Shown in pieces: positions 55,196-62,900 of a DNA stretch of 64,000 nucleotides; the first letter of the stretch is position 1, and each line of letters opens with the position of its first letter. The translations under genes were made by a program, and so were the position numbers. Where the stretch lies: assembly GCF_009647655.1 (NCBI RefSeq), contig NZ_WJFD01000001.1, positions 3,338,488 to 3,402,487 of the forward strand, in the 5' to 3' direction. Source of the DNA: Chitinophaga sp. SYP-B3965. GTDB lineage: Bacteria > Bacteroidota > Bacteroidia > Chitinophagales > Chitinophagaceae. Under the pieces are notes generated by a model. That model was given only the letters and a program-made list of their open reading frames with translations. It made no database searches and was not told the origin of the DNA.

Positions 55196-56491
55196 CTACT
55201 GAAAAATAACTATACCATACCGCGCTACAACTACTCCCCCCACAATGTGATAATACTTATGGTTATTACCAACAATCTCGTTTGGTGAATCATAATATCC
55301 ATCTGGCACTAAAATAGTATATGCCAGATCCGAGTAATACTTCAGATCAGTCGGATTAAGATAGATGTCTGTATAGAGTTGAGGTACGAATAAACTCAGT
55401 TCACTCAGCTCTGTTTTGTAATAGATCCCTTCGAAGGCCACAGTTGCTGGTATATACATACCGTCTTCCCCTGGTTCTTCTGCAAGTACTGCCGGATCTT
55501 CAAGAAAAGTAAATACTGCTGGCTGTGATACAGATCTGGGATCTGGTACACAACCGCTAAAACAGAACCATCTGGGTTTACAATTTGAACATATTTTATC
55601 ATGTACATAACATATCGGATGCCAGTAATAGCAGCACCCGCTATAGTTGCCGCAACATCCATGACTGCTGCCTGAGGGCCACCAACCTCCTGCACATCCT
55701 CCTGATCCGCTCGTCCAATTCTCAGGATGTGTAGCCACATAGTAATCTATTTCGGTTAATAAGTCCTTTAAGCTAAAACTGTTGGCCAGCATGCTATTTA
55801 GAACATCCTGAAAAACATATAAACCCCGATCGTCCTGCTCTGCCGCGCCTGCATCTTCGTCCACTATATCTAAAAATGCCTGCTTATTAACAATGATATC
55901 TTCATTGAAAACAAAGGGCGCTAACCCAATCTCGTAGCCCTCATAAACATCCTGTGCATAACTGGGTTGATCAAGAAGTAAGGGAGGTTCGGCTGACGGA
56001 TCAGTCGTACTAAGTTTACCAGTCCTGGCAAGGTTAGAGACGCTCATCTTGTTCTTTAGTATACGTCTGGCAAAGGCCAGGCTCATATACATCCCCTGTA
56101 TGTTGGGGCTTTTTAATTGTTCCGGTGTTAAAGTACTGGTGTGCTCTGCAATTACTGCTCTCAGCGAAAGGCAAATTTCCCTGGCTTGTCCCACTGTGAT
56201 GTTGCTGTACTTACTATCTAAAGATCGCTCCTGAAGGGTTTGATAGATGGTCTTCAGGTATCGTTTCCCTTTCAGATCGATGTCAAGATCTTCTTTGATG
56301 ATCTCCGCTGTTTTTGAGATCTCCAGTTCAAAATGCAGCACACTATCCTTAAATGAGGATCTGTAGTCTACCACATACTCGTTAACTGTTTTATTTACCT
56401 GGGTTTCGGCCGTACGATCTGAAATGTTTTTTCTGCAGGCAACGATCATGAATAGTGCGCAAAGAATTAAAAGGACAGATTTCTTTTTCAT
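55196..56491 (-). CDS. Cys-rich lipoprotein, unknown
   Basis: A 431-residue lipoprotein (lipobox IVAC, Cys19). Residues 20-260 are largely helical and unremarkable. Residues 266-314 then hold ten Cys (266, 279, 280, 286, 287, 294, 301, 304, 310 and 314) among Gly, Trp and Tyr, with two CC pairs and CYVHDKIC around His297-Asp298. The last 100 residues look beta-rich. The Cys cluster suggests disulphides or a metal site in the periplasm. The CYVHD stretch recalls the phospholipase A2 active-site loop, but the Cys spacing after His-Asp differs by one. I do not recognise the family. Confidence 0.8.
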   Translation of the reverse strand: MKKKSVLLILCALFMIVACRKNISDRTAETQVNKTVNEYVVDYRSSFKDSVLHFELEISKTAEIIKEDLDIDLKGKRYLKTIYQTLQERSLDSKYSNITVGQAREICLSLRAVIAEHTSTLTPEQLKSPNIQGMYMSLAFARRILKNKMSVSNLARTGKLSTTDPSAEPPLLLDQPSYAQDVYEGYEIGLAPFVFNEDIIVNKQAFLDIVDEDAGAAEQDDRGLYVFQDVLNSMLANSFSLKDLLTEIDYYVATHPENWTSGSGGCAGGWWPSGSSHGCCGNYSGCCYYWHPICYVHDKICSNCKPRWFCFSGCVPDPRSVSQPAVFTFLEDPAVLAEEPGEDGMYIPATVAFEGIYYKTELSELSLFVPQLYTDIYLNPTDLKYYSDLAYTILVPDGYYDSPNEIVGNNHKYYHIVGGVVVARYGIVIFQ

Positions 56492-56670
56492 AGCTAAATT
56501 GGGTTTAGGGTTTTGGGTTAGTAGTCTAATATACCGATTAATTATAAGATTTACTAATATTTGAAATGAGTACCCCTAAAAACACAAAAACAGCATTTTT
56601 GAAGCAACAAGAATCTTAATAATTACCCGTATCCACAGGCCTTATTATATCTGAACCTTATTGAAATTTC

Positions 56671-57858
56671 CTACAGAGAAGTAGGTTTGGATATTTTTCC
56701 TACTTTGATCGTCTCAAGACTAGCCGGGTCAAAATCCAACTCTTTTAACGACTGCTCGTGATCCATGAACAACACACAAGCATTCTTGCCCCGACATCTA
56801 GATGAAGGGTATACAATACCATTGATAGGCAATGTATTGGTTTCAGCAAAGGTAAAACGGAAAAATTCGGTTACAATTTGTGTTGGTACATATTCAATAT
56901 GCTCTTTCCCATCATGAACAATACTACCCGATAGATCAGTTACGAAACTCTTTAAGAAAGAAATTGGGAAATAATCCGGGAATTTTTCCTCGTCAAATAT
57001 GCTAGGCAATTGAGGTAGTCGCGAAAAATCCAGCACCCTTATCGTACACTTGGGCAAAAATCTACCTGAGGTAATCCTTTTTTTCTTGGTATTGTTGTAA
57101 TCTATTGTTTCTTCTATCGCCGTATCCCGATCAAAACCGGCATAAAACATTGAAATTCCCGCTGGACTCATTCTATTAGGATAAATCGCATATTGACGAG
57201 GTGGGGAAGCAAGGTCCTTGGGAGGCTTAATTACTTCTGCTATGGCATGCTGCCGACATCTATATAGCGCTACGCTTGACGAAATGGTAGTATACAATCC
57301 ATACTTTCGGGCGATCATCCCAATATCATTAAGGATTTCAAAAGAATTCTGCCTTGTCTCCTCATTGTGGAATTTCGATGTTTGAGAAAACAAGTATCGA
57401 GAGTGATGCTTTACTACCTCCTTAAAATATTTCCAGCCGTACGTGAGGATCTCCGCTTTATCATTCCCATATTCTTTAGCCCAGGCCCGGTCAGCTATGC
57501 AGTAACAAATATCCTTTTGCAGTTCATAATTATCAATATTTAAGTCGATAAGTTCAATTAGGTCATTATCGTCAAAGGTTTCCCCCAAGTACCCGCCCTC
57601 GCTGGAATCATATGGCATAAATTCACCCGCATCCGTAAAAAGCCTATTAATTCCTGCCATAATGAAAACCATTAACTCATTAACTTCCACCACTATGTTG
57701 TCTTCCTCACAGTAATCGCATCTACCATTCTCTCCTGTCTTATTAATAAATGATTGGATGGCATAATCATCAATATGGCAAGCACATACAGTTTTATCTA
57801 CTGAGCCGCCAATTCCACTTAATTCACGGTCCATGTACCAGGATTTTACTAATCCCAT
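56671..57858 (-). CDS. RES-domain protein with zinc-ribbon/HEPN-like N-terminus
   Basis: A 395-residue protein. The C-terminal half (about 195-385) is a RES domain, a fold that in toxins such as MbcT/ParT-like proteins attacks NAD+. The residues that name the family are present: Arg200 in LYRCR, Glu249-Glu250 in DTAIEE after Tyr239, and Ser352-Ser353 in YPSSR. The N-terminal half has a CxC...CxxC zinc-ribbon pattern (25, 27, 47, 50) and helices like those of HEPN/RES N-terminal domains. No Xre/DUF2384 antitoxin gene is adjacent, unlike the usual RES-Xre pairs. It is divergent from a HEPN-like/DUF2971 pair. Confidence 0.82.
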   Translation of the reverse strand: MGLVKSWYMDRELSGIGGSVDKTVCACHIDDYAIQSFINKTGENGRCDYCEEDNIVVEVNELMVFIMAGINRLFTDAGEFMPYDSSEGGYLGETFDDNDLIELIDLNIDNYELQKDICYCIADRAWAKEYGNDKAEILTYGWKYFKEVVKHHSRYLFSQTSKFHNEETRQNSFEILNDIGMIARKYGLYTTISSSVALYRCRQHAIAEVIKPPKDLASPPRQYAIYPNRMSPAGISMFYAGFDRDTAIEETIDYNNTKKKRITSGRFLPKCTIRVLDFSRLPQLPSIFDEEKFPDYFPISFLKSFVTDLSGSIVHDGKEHIEYVPTQIVTEFFRFTFAETNTLPINGIVYPSSRCRGKNACVLFMDHEQSLKELDFDPASLETIKVGKISKPTSL

Positions 57859-57997
57859 AGTTTAGATATTTTACAATTAAAGAAGGATAATAGCATAAAA
57901 ATAAATATAAAAAATGGGGGAGGGAGCTTTGAGTAAAATTACATGCCAAGTCGTCCTGCCACCTATATTTACTTTCTTTCTTTTTCAGGGAAAATCG

Positions 57998-58005
57998 TAT
58001 CTTTT
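57998..58005 (+). promoter_or_regulatory. -7 element of the HEPN-like/DUF2971 pair
   Basis: TATCTTTT, one base off TAnnTTTG, lies 16 bases before the ATG at 58,022. It implies a very short leader and argues against the upstream in-frame ATG at 57,914. Confidence 0.45.
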
Positions 58006-58021
58006 ATCAATATCAACAAAC

Positions 58022-58588
58022 ATGTCTAACGATAAAACAGCCCCCCTATCACAAGATCTTGAGCAGGCCATCAAAATCATAAAGCGAATTAACGCCAACC
58101 TGCAAATGAATGAAAAATCGTTGCAATACCTGGAAAACAAAATGCTACAGGAATATAACCGTCCCATCTGGGATGAATTAGAATTGAATAATCTGCGGAT
58201 CACCATGTATTGCGTAGTCAGTAACATGATGGTCTGTTATAGTTCCTTCAACGATGAACTGTCTAAAGGATTTGCGAAGGCGGCAATCCTTTTTAACAAA
58301 GAACAATATATCGACATCAAGAAGTACGGTCAGCCCCTGCTTGATAATATTAATAATACTTTCCCCAACCTAACAGGCATCAGGAACACTCTGATAGCAC
58401 ATGGTTACAGGCTAAAAAGCGGTATTGCCCAGACTGACATAGAGATTGATAGGTTAATGAACCAGCTTGCCAACAGAGATTCTCTTCATTCGTATTATTC
58501 CCTCAGTAACCACGCGAACCTGATGGTACGGAAGATCGAGAAAGTCTTTGGTGAAGTAGATGCAGAACTAGTACTTGAAACGACATAA
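58022..58588 (+). CDS. HEPN-like helical protein
   Basis: A 188-residue, almost wholly helical cytoplasmic protein. RNTLIAH at 121-127 fits the R-x(4-6)-H motif of HEPN ribonucleases and sits at the start of a late helix, as in that superfamily. The remainder lacks other landmarks. ATG at 58,022 is chosen because a promoter-like -7 element lies just before it and the 36 residues added by the ATG at 57,914 look untranslated. The DUF2971 gene follows after 32 bases. A toxin or abortive-infection role is a hypothesis from motif and context. Confidence 0.7.
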   Translation: MSNDKTAPLSQDLEQAIKIIKRINANLQMNEKSLQYLENKMLQEYNRPIWDELELNNLRITMYCVVSNMMVCYSSFNDELSKGFAKAAILFNKEQYIDIKKYGQPLLDNINNTFPNLTGIRNTLIAHGYRLKSGIAQTDIEIDRLMNQLANRDSLHSYYSLSNHANLMVRKIEKVFGEVDAELVLETT

Positions 58589-58620
58589 CACACTCTTCCC
58601 CATACCTTAAGCTTTACAAT

Positions 58621-59445
58621 ATGACAACTTACACTTTCGTTAATCTTAAGGACAAAAATTTTCTATTTGATGTACCTGACATCCTTTACAAATTCCGGGA
58701 CTGGGATAATCCAAACTCTCGTAAACTACTCTTCGAAAACGAACTGTACTTTAGCTCGTACAGAAAGTTCAATGATCCCTTTGATGGGGGTATTCCATTC
58801 CAATACGATCCCCAGGAACTGACCGAGGCTAATATTTTCTTAAAATATCTTACATCTGCCAAGCAAATGCATCCCGATCTGCCAGACACAGAAATTCACA
58901 ACATGTGTTATGAGCAACAACAACAGGGTAATTACCGCAATGATAAGTTCCAAGAGGAATTTCAGCTTCGTACTTCCGACCAGTTAGCAAGGGAAATTGG
59001 CATTGTTTGTCTTTGCAAAAGCCCGGAAAAATTTTTGTTGTGGTCTTATTATGCCCAGTCCCATAAGGGCTTTGCGATTGGTTTTCATAAAAAGGAACTT
59101 TACTTAAACACAGAAGCCGGTTTTCAGCATATGCAGTATCAGGACAATTTACCAATGCTGGGGTTATTTGAAGATCACACGAGTGCTTTTACAAAATTGA
59201 TATGTACCAAATCCAACATCTGGAAACATGAAGATGAATATCGGTTGATAAAAGCCCACTTCGTGAACAAGACTATAAGCTTGCGTCCTAAAACCATCGC
59301 AGACATAACCTGTGGATGCAATATGCCTCATAACACCAAGCTGCAAATCGTAGAACATGTGAAAAAAAACGTTTCCCATGCCACTGTACACGAAATGATC
59401 ATGTCTAAAACAAAGTTTGAACTGATTCGGCAGCGTATTTTTTAG
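58621..59445 (+). CDS. DUF2971 protein
   Basis: A 274-residue cytoplasmic protein of the DUF2971 family. Diagnostic pieces are LYKFR (22-26), FNDPFDG (50-56), LLWSYYAQSHKGFAIGF near 138-154 and WKHEDEYRLIKA near 197-208. The family is widespread in mobile and defence-rich regions and has no established biochemical role. It follows the HEPN-like gene by 32 bases in one transcript. The next clear terminator is at 59,629. Confidence 0.85.
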   Translation: MTTYTFVNLKDKNFLFDVPDILYKFRDWDNPNSRKLLFENELYFSSYRKFNDPFDGGIPFQYDPQELTEANIFLKYLTSAKQMHPDLPDTEIHNMCYEQQQQGNYRNDKFQEEFQLRTSDQLAREIGIVCLCKSPEKFLLWSYYAQSHKGFAIGFHKKELYLNTEAGFQHMQYQDNLPMLGLFEDHTSAFTKLICTKSNIWKHEDEYRLIKAHFVNKTISLRPKTIADITCGCNMPHNTKLQIVEHVKKNVSHATVHEMIMSKTKFELIRQRIF

Positions 59446-59489
59446 CAATTCTCTTGCTTAGTTTCCCAAAGAACTAAAAAGCGAACAAG

Positions 59490-59621
59490 TTGAGAACAAA
59501 AAAGGTTCGTATTGAAAGAGTTACCCTACCCAACTCGGACCAGCAAGTTGGGAAAGGGTTACAGGACAATCAAAAAGAAATTGACATGCAAAAATCGGAA
59601 AGGGATGAGGAAATGGTGTAA
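59490..59621 (+). pseudogene. short open frame, possible gene remnant
   Basis: From TTG at 59,490 a 43-codon frame runs to TAA at 59,619-59,621. The inferred product is very charged (RTKKVRIERV at the start, KSERDEEMV at the end) and has no domain. It ends 8 bases before a good terminator, as a real 3' end would. It may be the tail of a lost gene, such as a recombinase next to tRNA-Gln, or a small protein. There is no ATG start. Confidence 0.3.
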
Positions 59622-59628
59622 AAACACA

Positions 59629-59663
59629 AAAACCACTCAAACTTTCGTTTGAAGTGGTTTTTT
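59629..59663 (+). terminator. terminator of the HEPN-like/DUF2971 unit
   Basis: aaaccactcaaac pairs with gtttgaagtggttt (one bulged A, TTTC loop) and is followed by TTTTTT on the plus strand. The A-run on the left side could let it work on the minus strand too. Confidence 0.85.
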
Positions 59664-59734
59664 GAAGTCCTTACAGATACTTCTCCCATAGGGAATTGTA
59701 TATTTTTTCTGTTATTATATAACAACAGGGTATT

Positions 59735-60334
59735 TCAAGGTTGATTTGTAGGTACCGCCTTCACCCCTTCAACATCAATATTAGCAGAAGGAATATCAAT
59801 CTTGATCCCAGAGACCTTATTCTCCGTACGTTTGAATATGATATGCCCGCCATATTTCTCTACGTTAAAAGTATCTCCTGCCTTACCACTCAGCGCTGCA
59901 CTACCAGCATGACTGGTAGCAGTAAGTATCCCATCTTTCAAAGTTACCTCCACCAGATCCGTATCATCGCCAGCGGGTACTTTGTAGGTACCAACATATT
60001 CCATCAGGTCATCCACACGGATGCCTTCCAGAGCGATGTTGGCGGAAGGGATGTTTACTTTGATACCGGAGATCTGTTTAGCCGCATTACGGAGGAAGAT
60101 CGTTTCGCCACCGTATTCATCTACAGCGAAGGTATCAGATCTCTGCATGCTGATACTTGCACTGCCTCTGCTGCCGCTGATGATCAATTTGTCTTCTTTC
60201 AGTTCCACTTTGATATCTTGCGCGGTTTCACCTGTACCCACTTTGTAAGTACCCGGGTATTCCGTTAAAGGGGTTTTCTGTGCATGTACCGCAAGCGTCA
60301 TGAAAAGTCCTGCGAACAATAAAGCATATTTCAT
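59735..60334 (-). CDS. secreted protein with two tandem beta repeats
   Basis: A 199-residue exported protein (signal peptide LAVHAQ, about 14-19). It consists of two clearly homologous units of about 80 residues (27-105 and 112-190). Each begins Y-x-GTYKV, has a central VELKEDKLIISG-like or VTLKDGILTATS strand pair, DTF-V-EYGG or DTFNVEKYGG, and ends SGIKVNIPSANI or SGIKIDIPSANI. The pattern resembles DUF3471-like domains. No catalytic residues are evident, so it may bind a ligand or stabilise the envelope. It is a single-gene unit. Confidence 0.75.
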   Translation of the reverse strand: MKYALLFAGLFMTLAVHAQKTPLTEYPGTYKVGTGETAQDIKVELKEDKLIISGSRGSASISMQRSDTFAVDEYGGETIFLRNAAKQISGIKVNIPSANIALEGIRVDDLMEYVGTYKVPAGDDTDLVEVTLKDGILTATSHAGSAALSGKAGDTFNVEKYGGHIIFKRTENKVSGIKIDIPSANIDVEGVKAVPTNQP

Positions 60335-60429
60335 AAAATGAATAATTTAAGCAGGAAAATTAATCTGTAGCAAACGTCAAACAACAAAACGGGCATGAAA
60401 TAATTGTTATAAAAACAGGAGAGGGAGGT

Positions 60430-60463
60430 AAAAAAAAAGAGAAGATCCGTGAAGATCTTCTCT
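60430..60463 (-). terminator. tRNA-Gln terminator
   Basis: On the minus strand agagaagatc pairs with gatcttctct (perfect 10-bp stem, 6-base loop), followed by T8. It lies 9 bases after the tRNA-Gln gene. Confidence 0.95.
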
Positions 60464-60471
60464 AACCCTTG

Positions 60472-60542
60472 TTGTCCCACCTGGATTCGAACCAAGACAA
60501 ACAGAACCAAAATCTGTCGTACTACCATTATACTATGGGACA
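60472..60542 (-). tRNA. tRNA-Gln (anticodon TTG)
   Basis: The 71-base gene folds as a cloverleaf. Acceptor TGTCCCA/TGGGACA starts with the U1-A72 pair seen in bacterial glutamine tRNAs. The anticodon stem ACAGA/TCTGT holds loop TTTTGGT (anticodon TTG, reading CAA), and the T arm CTTGG-TTCGAAT-CCAGG is standard. CCA is not encoded. No attachment-site duplicate was identified, although an accessory stretch lies nearby. Confidence 0.96.
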
Positions 60543-60646
60543 TCGTTGATTGGGATTGCAAAAGTATACTTTTTTTTATTTCTGCAAAAAAAACTTCCCA
60601 CTTTTTTAGAAAAAACCTTGAAAACCTTACCAATACAGGCGTTTCA

Positions 60647-61639
60647 TCAAATCAACGCTGCTATCTTTTCAACTATCCGCTCTGGAGATAATTGTTCCAT
60701 ACAAGCATGATCTCCTCTGTAACAAGGCTTATTACCGAAAACAGAACATGGCCTGCAATACAGGTCAATTTGCACAGCATTCTCCTCTTTCTGCCCATAT
60801 CCCATAAATCCTGCATAAGGATGCGTAGCGCCCCATACAGATACCACCGGCACCCCAAAAAGAGAAGCCAGGTGCATATTGGCGGAATCCATGCTTACCA
60901 TCAGTTTTAAACCACTGATGATGGATAATTCCTCTTTCAGACCCAAAGCCATCACCCGCACACGGCTAAACTTAGCAGCCAGCACATTTAATTGCGCTAT
61001 TTCCGCTGCTCCTCCTCCAAACAACAGCACTTCCACATCTTCCCTGGCCACTACCTGCCGGATCACGGCTTCCATCTTTTCAACGGGGTAGGTCTTTTCT
61101 TTATATGTAGCAAAGGGAGCAATCCCTATCTGGATCAGATCATTAGAAGACCGGGGCAACACACCGGAACCTTCGGAGGCTGAAAACCCCAATTCCCGGA
61201 AAACCTGCCGGTACCGCTCAATGGTAGTGGTCTGTGGCTGCAGCACTTTCCCCTCTTTCCGGGTTAAAAGCTTCTTCCCTTCCCGCCCTTTATCGATCAC
61301 TGCCACCGGGATTCCCCTTAAACGAAAGAACATCCGCACAATACGGGAACGCAGCACCTGGTGCAGATCCGCCACAGCACTGATCCCGGGATAAGAAACG
61401 CGCAAAGAAGAAAAGAGCCGGTACAGTCCAGGAACCCCTTTATGTATCCCTTTCAGATCAGCCGGCACAAATACCAGCCGGGGGATCCCCTCACAGAGCG
61501 GCCCCCAGTTCTTATTGGTCACAAATATGATAGTAAGCTCCGAATTGGCATCCAACACCTCTTTCATCACGGGAATGGTCATAGCCACATCTCCCATGGC
61601 AGAAAACCGTATAGCCAGGATACTACGGCTTTTGGCCAT
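60647..61639 (-). CDS. glycosyltransferase family 9 (heptosyltransferase-like)
   Basis: A 330-residue GT9 enzyme, GT-B fold, at the inner face of the inner membrane. The start ILAIRFSAMGDVAMTIPVMKEV, the mid-region IGIAPFATYKEKTYP (nucleotide-binding half) and LKLMVSMDSANMHLASLFGVPVVSVWGATHP near 246-276 are the GT9 signatures. It probably adds a sugar to the lipopolysaccharide core. The start overlaps the DUF4254 gene by 17 bases. Sugar donor and acceptor cannot be told from sequence. Confidence 0.92.
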   Translation of the reverse strand: MAKSRSILAIRFSAMGDVAMTIPVMKEVLDANSELTIIFVTNKNWGPLCEGIPRLVFVPADLKGIHKGVPGLYRLFSSLRVSYPGISAVADLHQVLRSRIVRMFFRLRGIPVAVIDKGREGKKLLTRKEGKVLQPQTTTIERYRQVFRELGFSASEGSGVLPRSSNDLIQIGIAPFATYKEKTYPVEKMEAVIRQVVAREDVEVLLFGGGAAEIAQLNVLAAKFSRVRVMALGLKEELSIISGLKLMVSMDSANMHLASLFGVPVVSVWGATHPYAGFMGYGQKEENAVQIDLYCRPCSVFGNKPCYRGDHACMEQLSPERIVEKIAALI

Positions 61640-62228
61640 ATAATACAGGATTGAGGGAAGGATCGTTGTACATCTTCATCTGCTTGTACACTTTCATGTA
61701 TTTGCGGCCTTTGCTGATATCTTCCAGCAAGTCCTCAATAGCAGTGGAAAGGTCCTTTTGCTGTTCCAGCAGGATTTCCAGCTTACGCTGGCAGGTTTTG
61801 CGATGTTCTTCTGTAGCATCCGGGCGCGTAGCTTCTTCCCGCATGTGATAGATCTTGAGCCCCAGGATGGAGAGGCGGTCTATAGCCCAAGCCGGACTTT
61901 CCGTGTTAATGGTAGCCTTGGGCTGAGGGATCACATCTGTATATTTATCAAGAAAGTAACTGTCTGTGTATTCTACCATATCCGTCCGTTCCTGGTTGGA
62001 GCGGTCTATCCAGCGCTTCAGGTCCAATGCCTTAACCGGGTCAATATGAGGGTCCCTCACCACATCTTCCAGGTGCCACTGAACAGTATCTATCCAGTTT
62101 TTCCCGTATAACAGGTGCTCCACCGTGGTTTTTGCATATGGATTCTCCACTTTCCGGTAAATATCATTGTGAACATGGTAATCCCGGATACTCTGGTCAA
62201 AAATGCTAATACAAAGTTCAGTAAACAT
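61623..62228 (-). CDS. DUF4254 protein
   Basis: A 201-residue, mainly helical cytoplasmic protein of the DUF4254 family (NPYAKTTVEHLLYGKNWIDTVQWHLEDVVRDP near 29 and SPAWAIDRLSILGLKIYHM near 111). DUF4254 genes commonly lie beside GT9 genes in Bacteroidota, and here the pair overlaps by 17 bases, pointing to a shared role in surface glycan assembly. The activity is not known. It follows a terminator, so this pair has its own promoter in 62,229-62,318 or is reached by read-through. Confidence 0.88.
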   Translation of the reverse strand: MFTELCISIFDQSIRDYHVHNDIYRKVENPYAKTTVEHLLYGKNWIDTVQWHLEDVVRDPHIDPVKALDLKRWIDRSNQERTDMVEYTDSYFLDKYTDVIPQPKATINTESPAWAIDRLSILGLKIYHMREEATRPDATEEHRKTCQRKLEILLEQQKDLSTAIEDLLEDISKGRKYMKVYKQMKMYNDPSLNPVLYGQKP

Positions 62229-62318
62229 GCAGCAAATGTAATCTGGAATTTTGAAAATCCCATATATGGCAAAACCCGGGCCCTCCCCCGGAAAAACACT
62301 AACATCAAGCTATAAACG

Positions 62319-62349
62319 AAAAAAAAAGCACACTGTAGATACAATGTGC
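62319..62349 (-). terminator. minus-strand terminator upstream of the DUF4254 gene
   Basis: A 9-bp stem (one G-U pair, 4-base loop, 62,328-62,349) is followed on the minus strand by nine T residues. The nearest minus-strand gene upstream already has its own terminator at 62,840, so this one implies a transcript arising in 62,350-62,840. Confidence 0.8.
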
Positions 62350-62456
62350 CGGGCATAAATCATGTGAATGTTCGAGAATGCAATTGTGTAGGCTCTTAAT
62401 GGTTCTCTAAAGAGGGCTTTTCAAAAAGCTCGCGCCATTGCAATTAGTTGAATACA

Positions 62457-62510
62457 CATGCTTGTTATTAGCAAGTTGGTGACGACAGCAACACTGCTAA
62501 TAACAGCATG
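62457..62510 (-). ncRNA. strong stem-loop in a non-coding transcript candidate
   Basis: A 16-bp stem with one bulge (62,457-62,473 with 62,495-62,510) and a 21-base loop lies in the 62,229-62,900 non-coding stretch, between two minus-strand terminators. The same bases hold a 13-codon frame (ATG 62,509 to TAA 62,468) with five Leu codons, like an attenuator leader peptide. A structured small RNA is the simpler reading. No promoter of consensus quality was found. Confidence 0.4.
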
Positions 62511-62839
62511 GTAAAAAATGTGTGGAGGATCTAAATGGTGGAGATCTCCTGTGTCTTTATCTGGTTATATCTTTAATTCAGGTATTTTGGGTTATCAGTT
62601 AACTGTTCACTTTTTTGTCAGGCTAAATCGGTAATCTGTCTTTGCTTGAGTGCGATACTAAATTACAACTCCCCGCTGTTATAATATTGCAGTGGTTAAT
62701 TTTTTAACGAATGAAAAAAAGGAATTTGCAACGCATTGAAAATTGCGCTGTTAGTGAATTGTAAAGGCCCCAAACCCTATAAAAAGTTTATCCGTTCCTG
62801 TTGGTAATGCCGGATTTCTGCAGTGGGTTGTTAACAAAT

Positions 62840-62869
62840 AAAAAACAGCGCAGGAAAATCACTGCGCTG
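62840..62869 (-). terminator. terminator of the S41 peptidase gene
   Basis: On the minus strand cagcgcag pairs with ctgcgctg (8-bp perfect stem, 8-base loop), followed by TTTTTT. It lies 32 bases after the stop codon of the peptidase gene. Confidence 0.92.
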
Positions 62870-62900
62870 CTGTACTACTGCCCAAATTTTCTCACAATCA

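Noticed and set aside
55394..55544. Calling the Cys-rich lipoprotein a phospholipase A2
   Set aside because: The CYVHD likeness is short, the Cys after His-Asp is one residue too far, and the rest of the protein does not resemble that family.
57914..58021. Upstream ATG for the HEPN-like protein
   Set aside because: The added 36 residues look unlike coding sequence and cover a probable promoter element.
62468..62509. Leu-rich 13-codon frame as a leucine attenuator leader
   Set aside because: No leucine or branched-chain amino acid gene follows, and the frame coincides with a strong hairpin that explains the sequence better. Kept only as a possibility.
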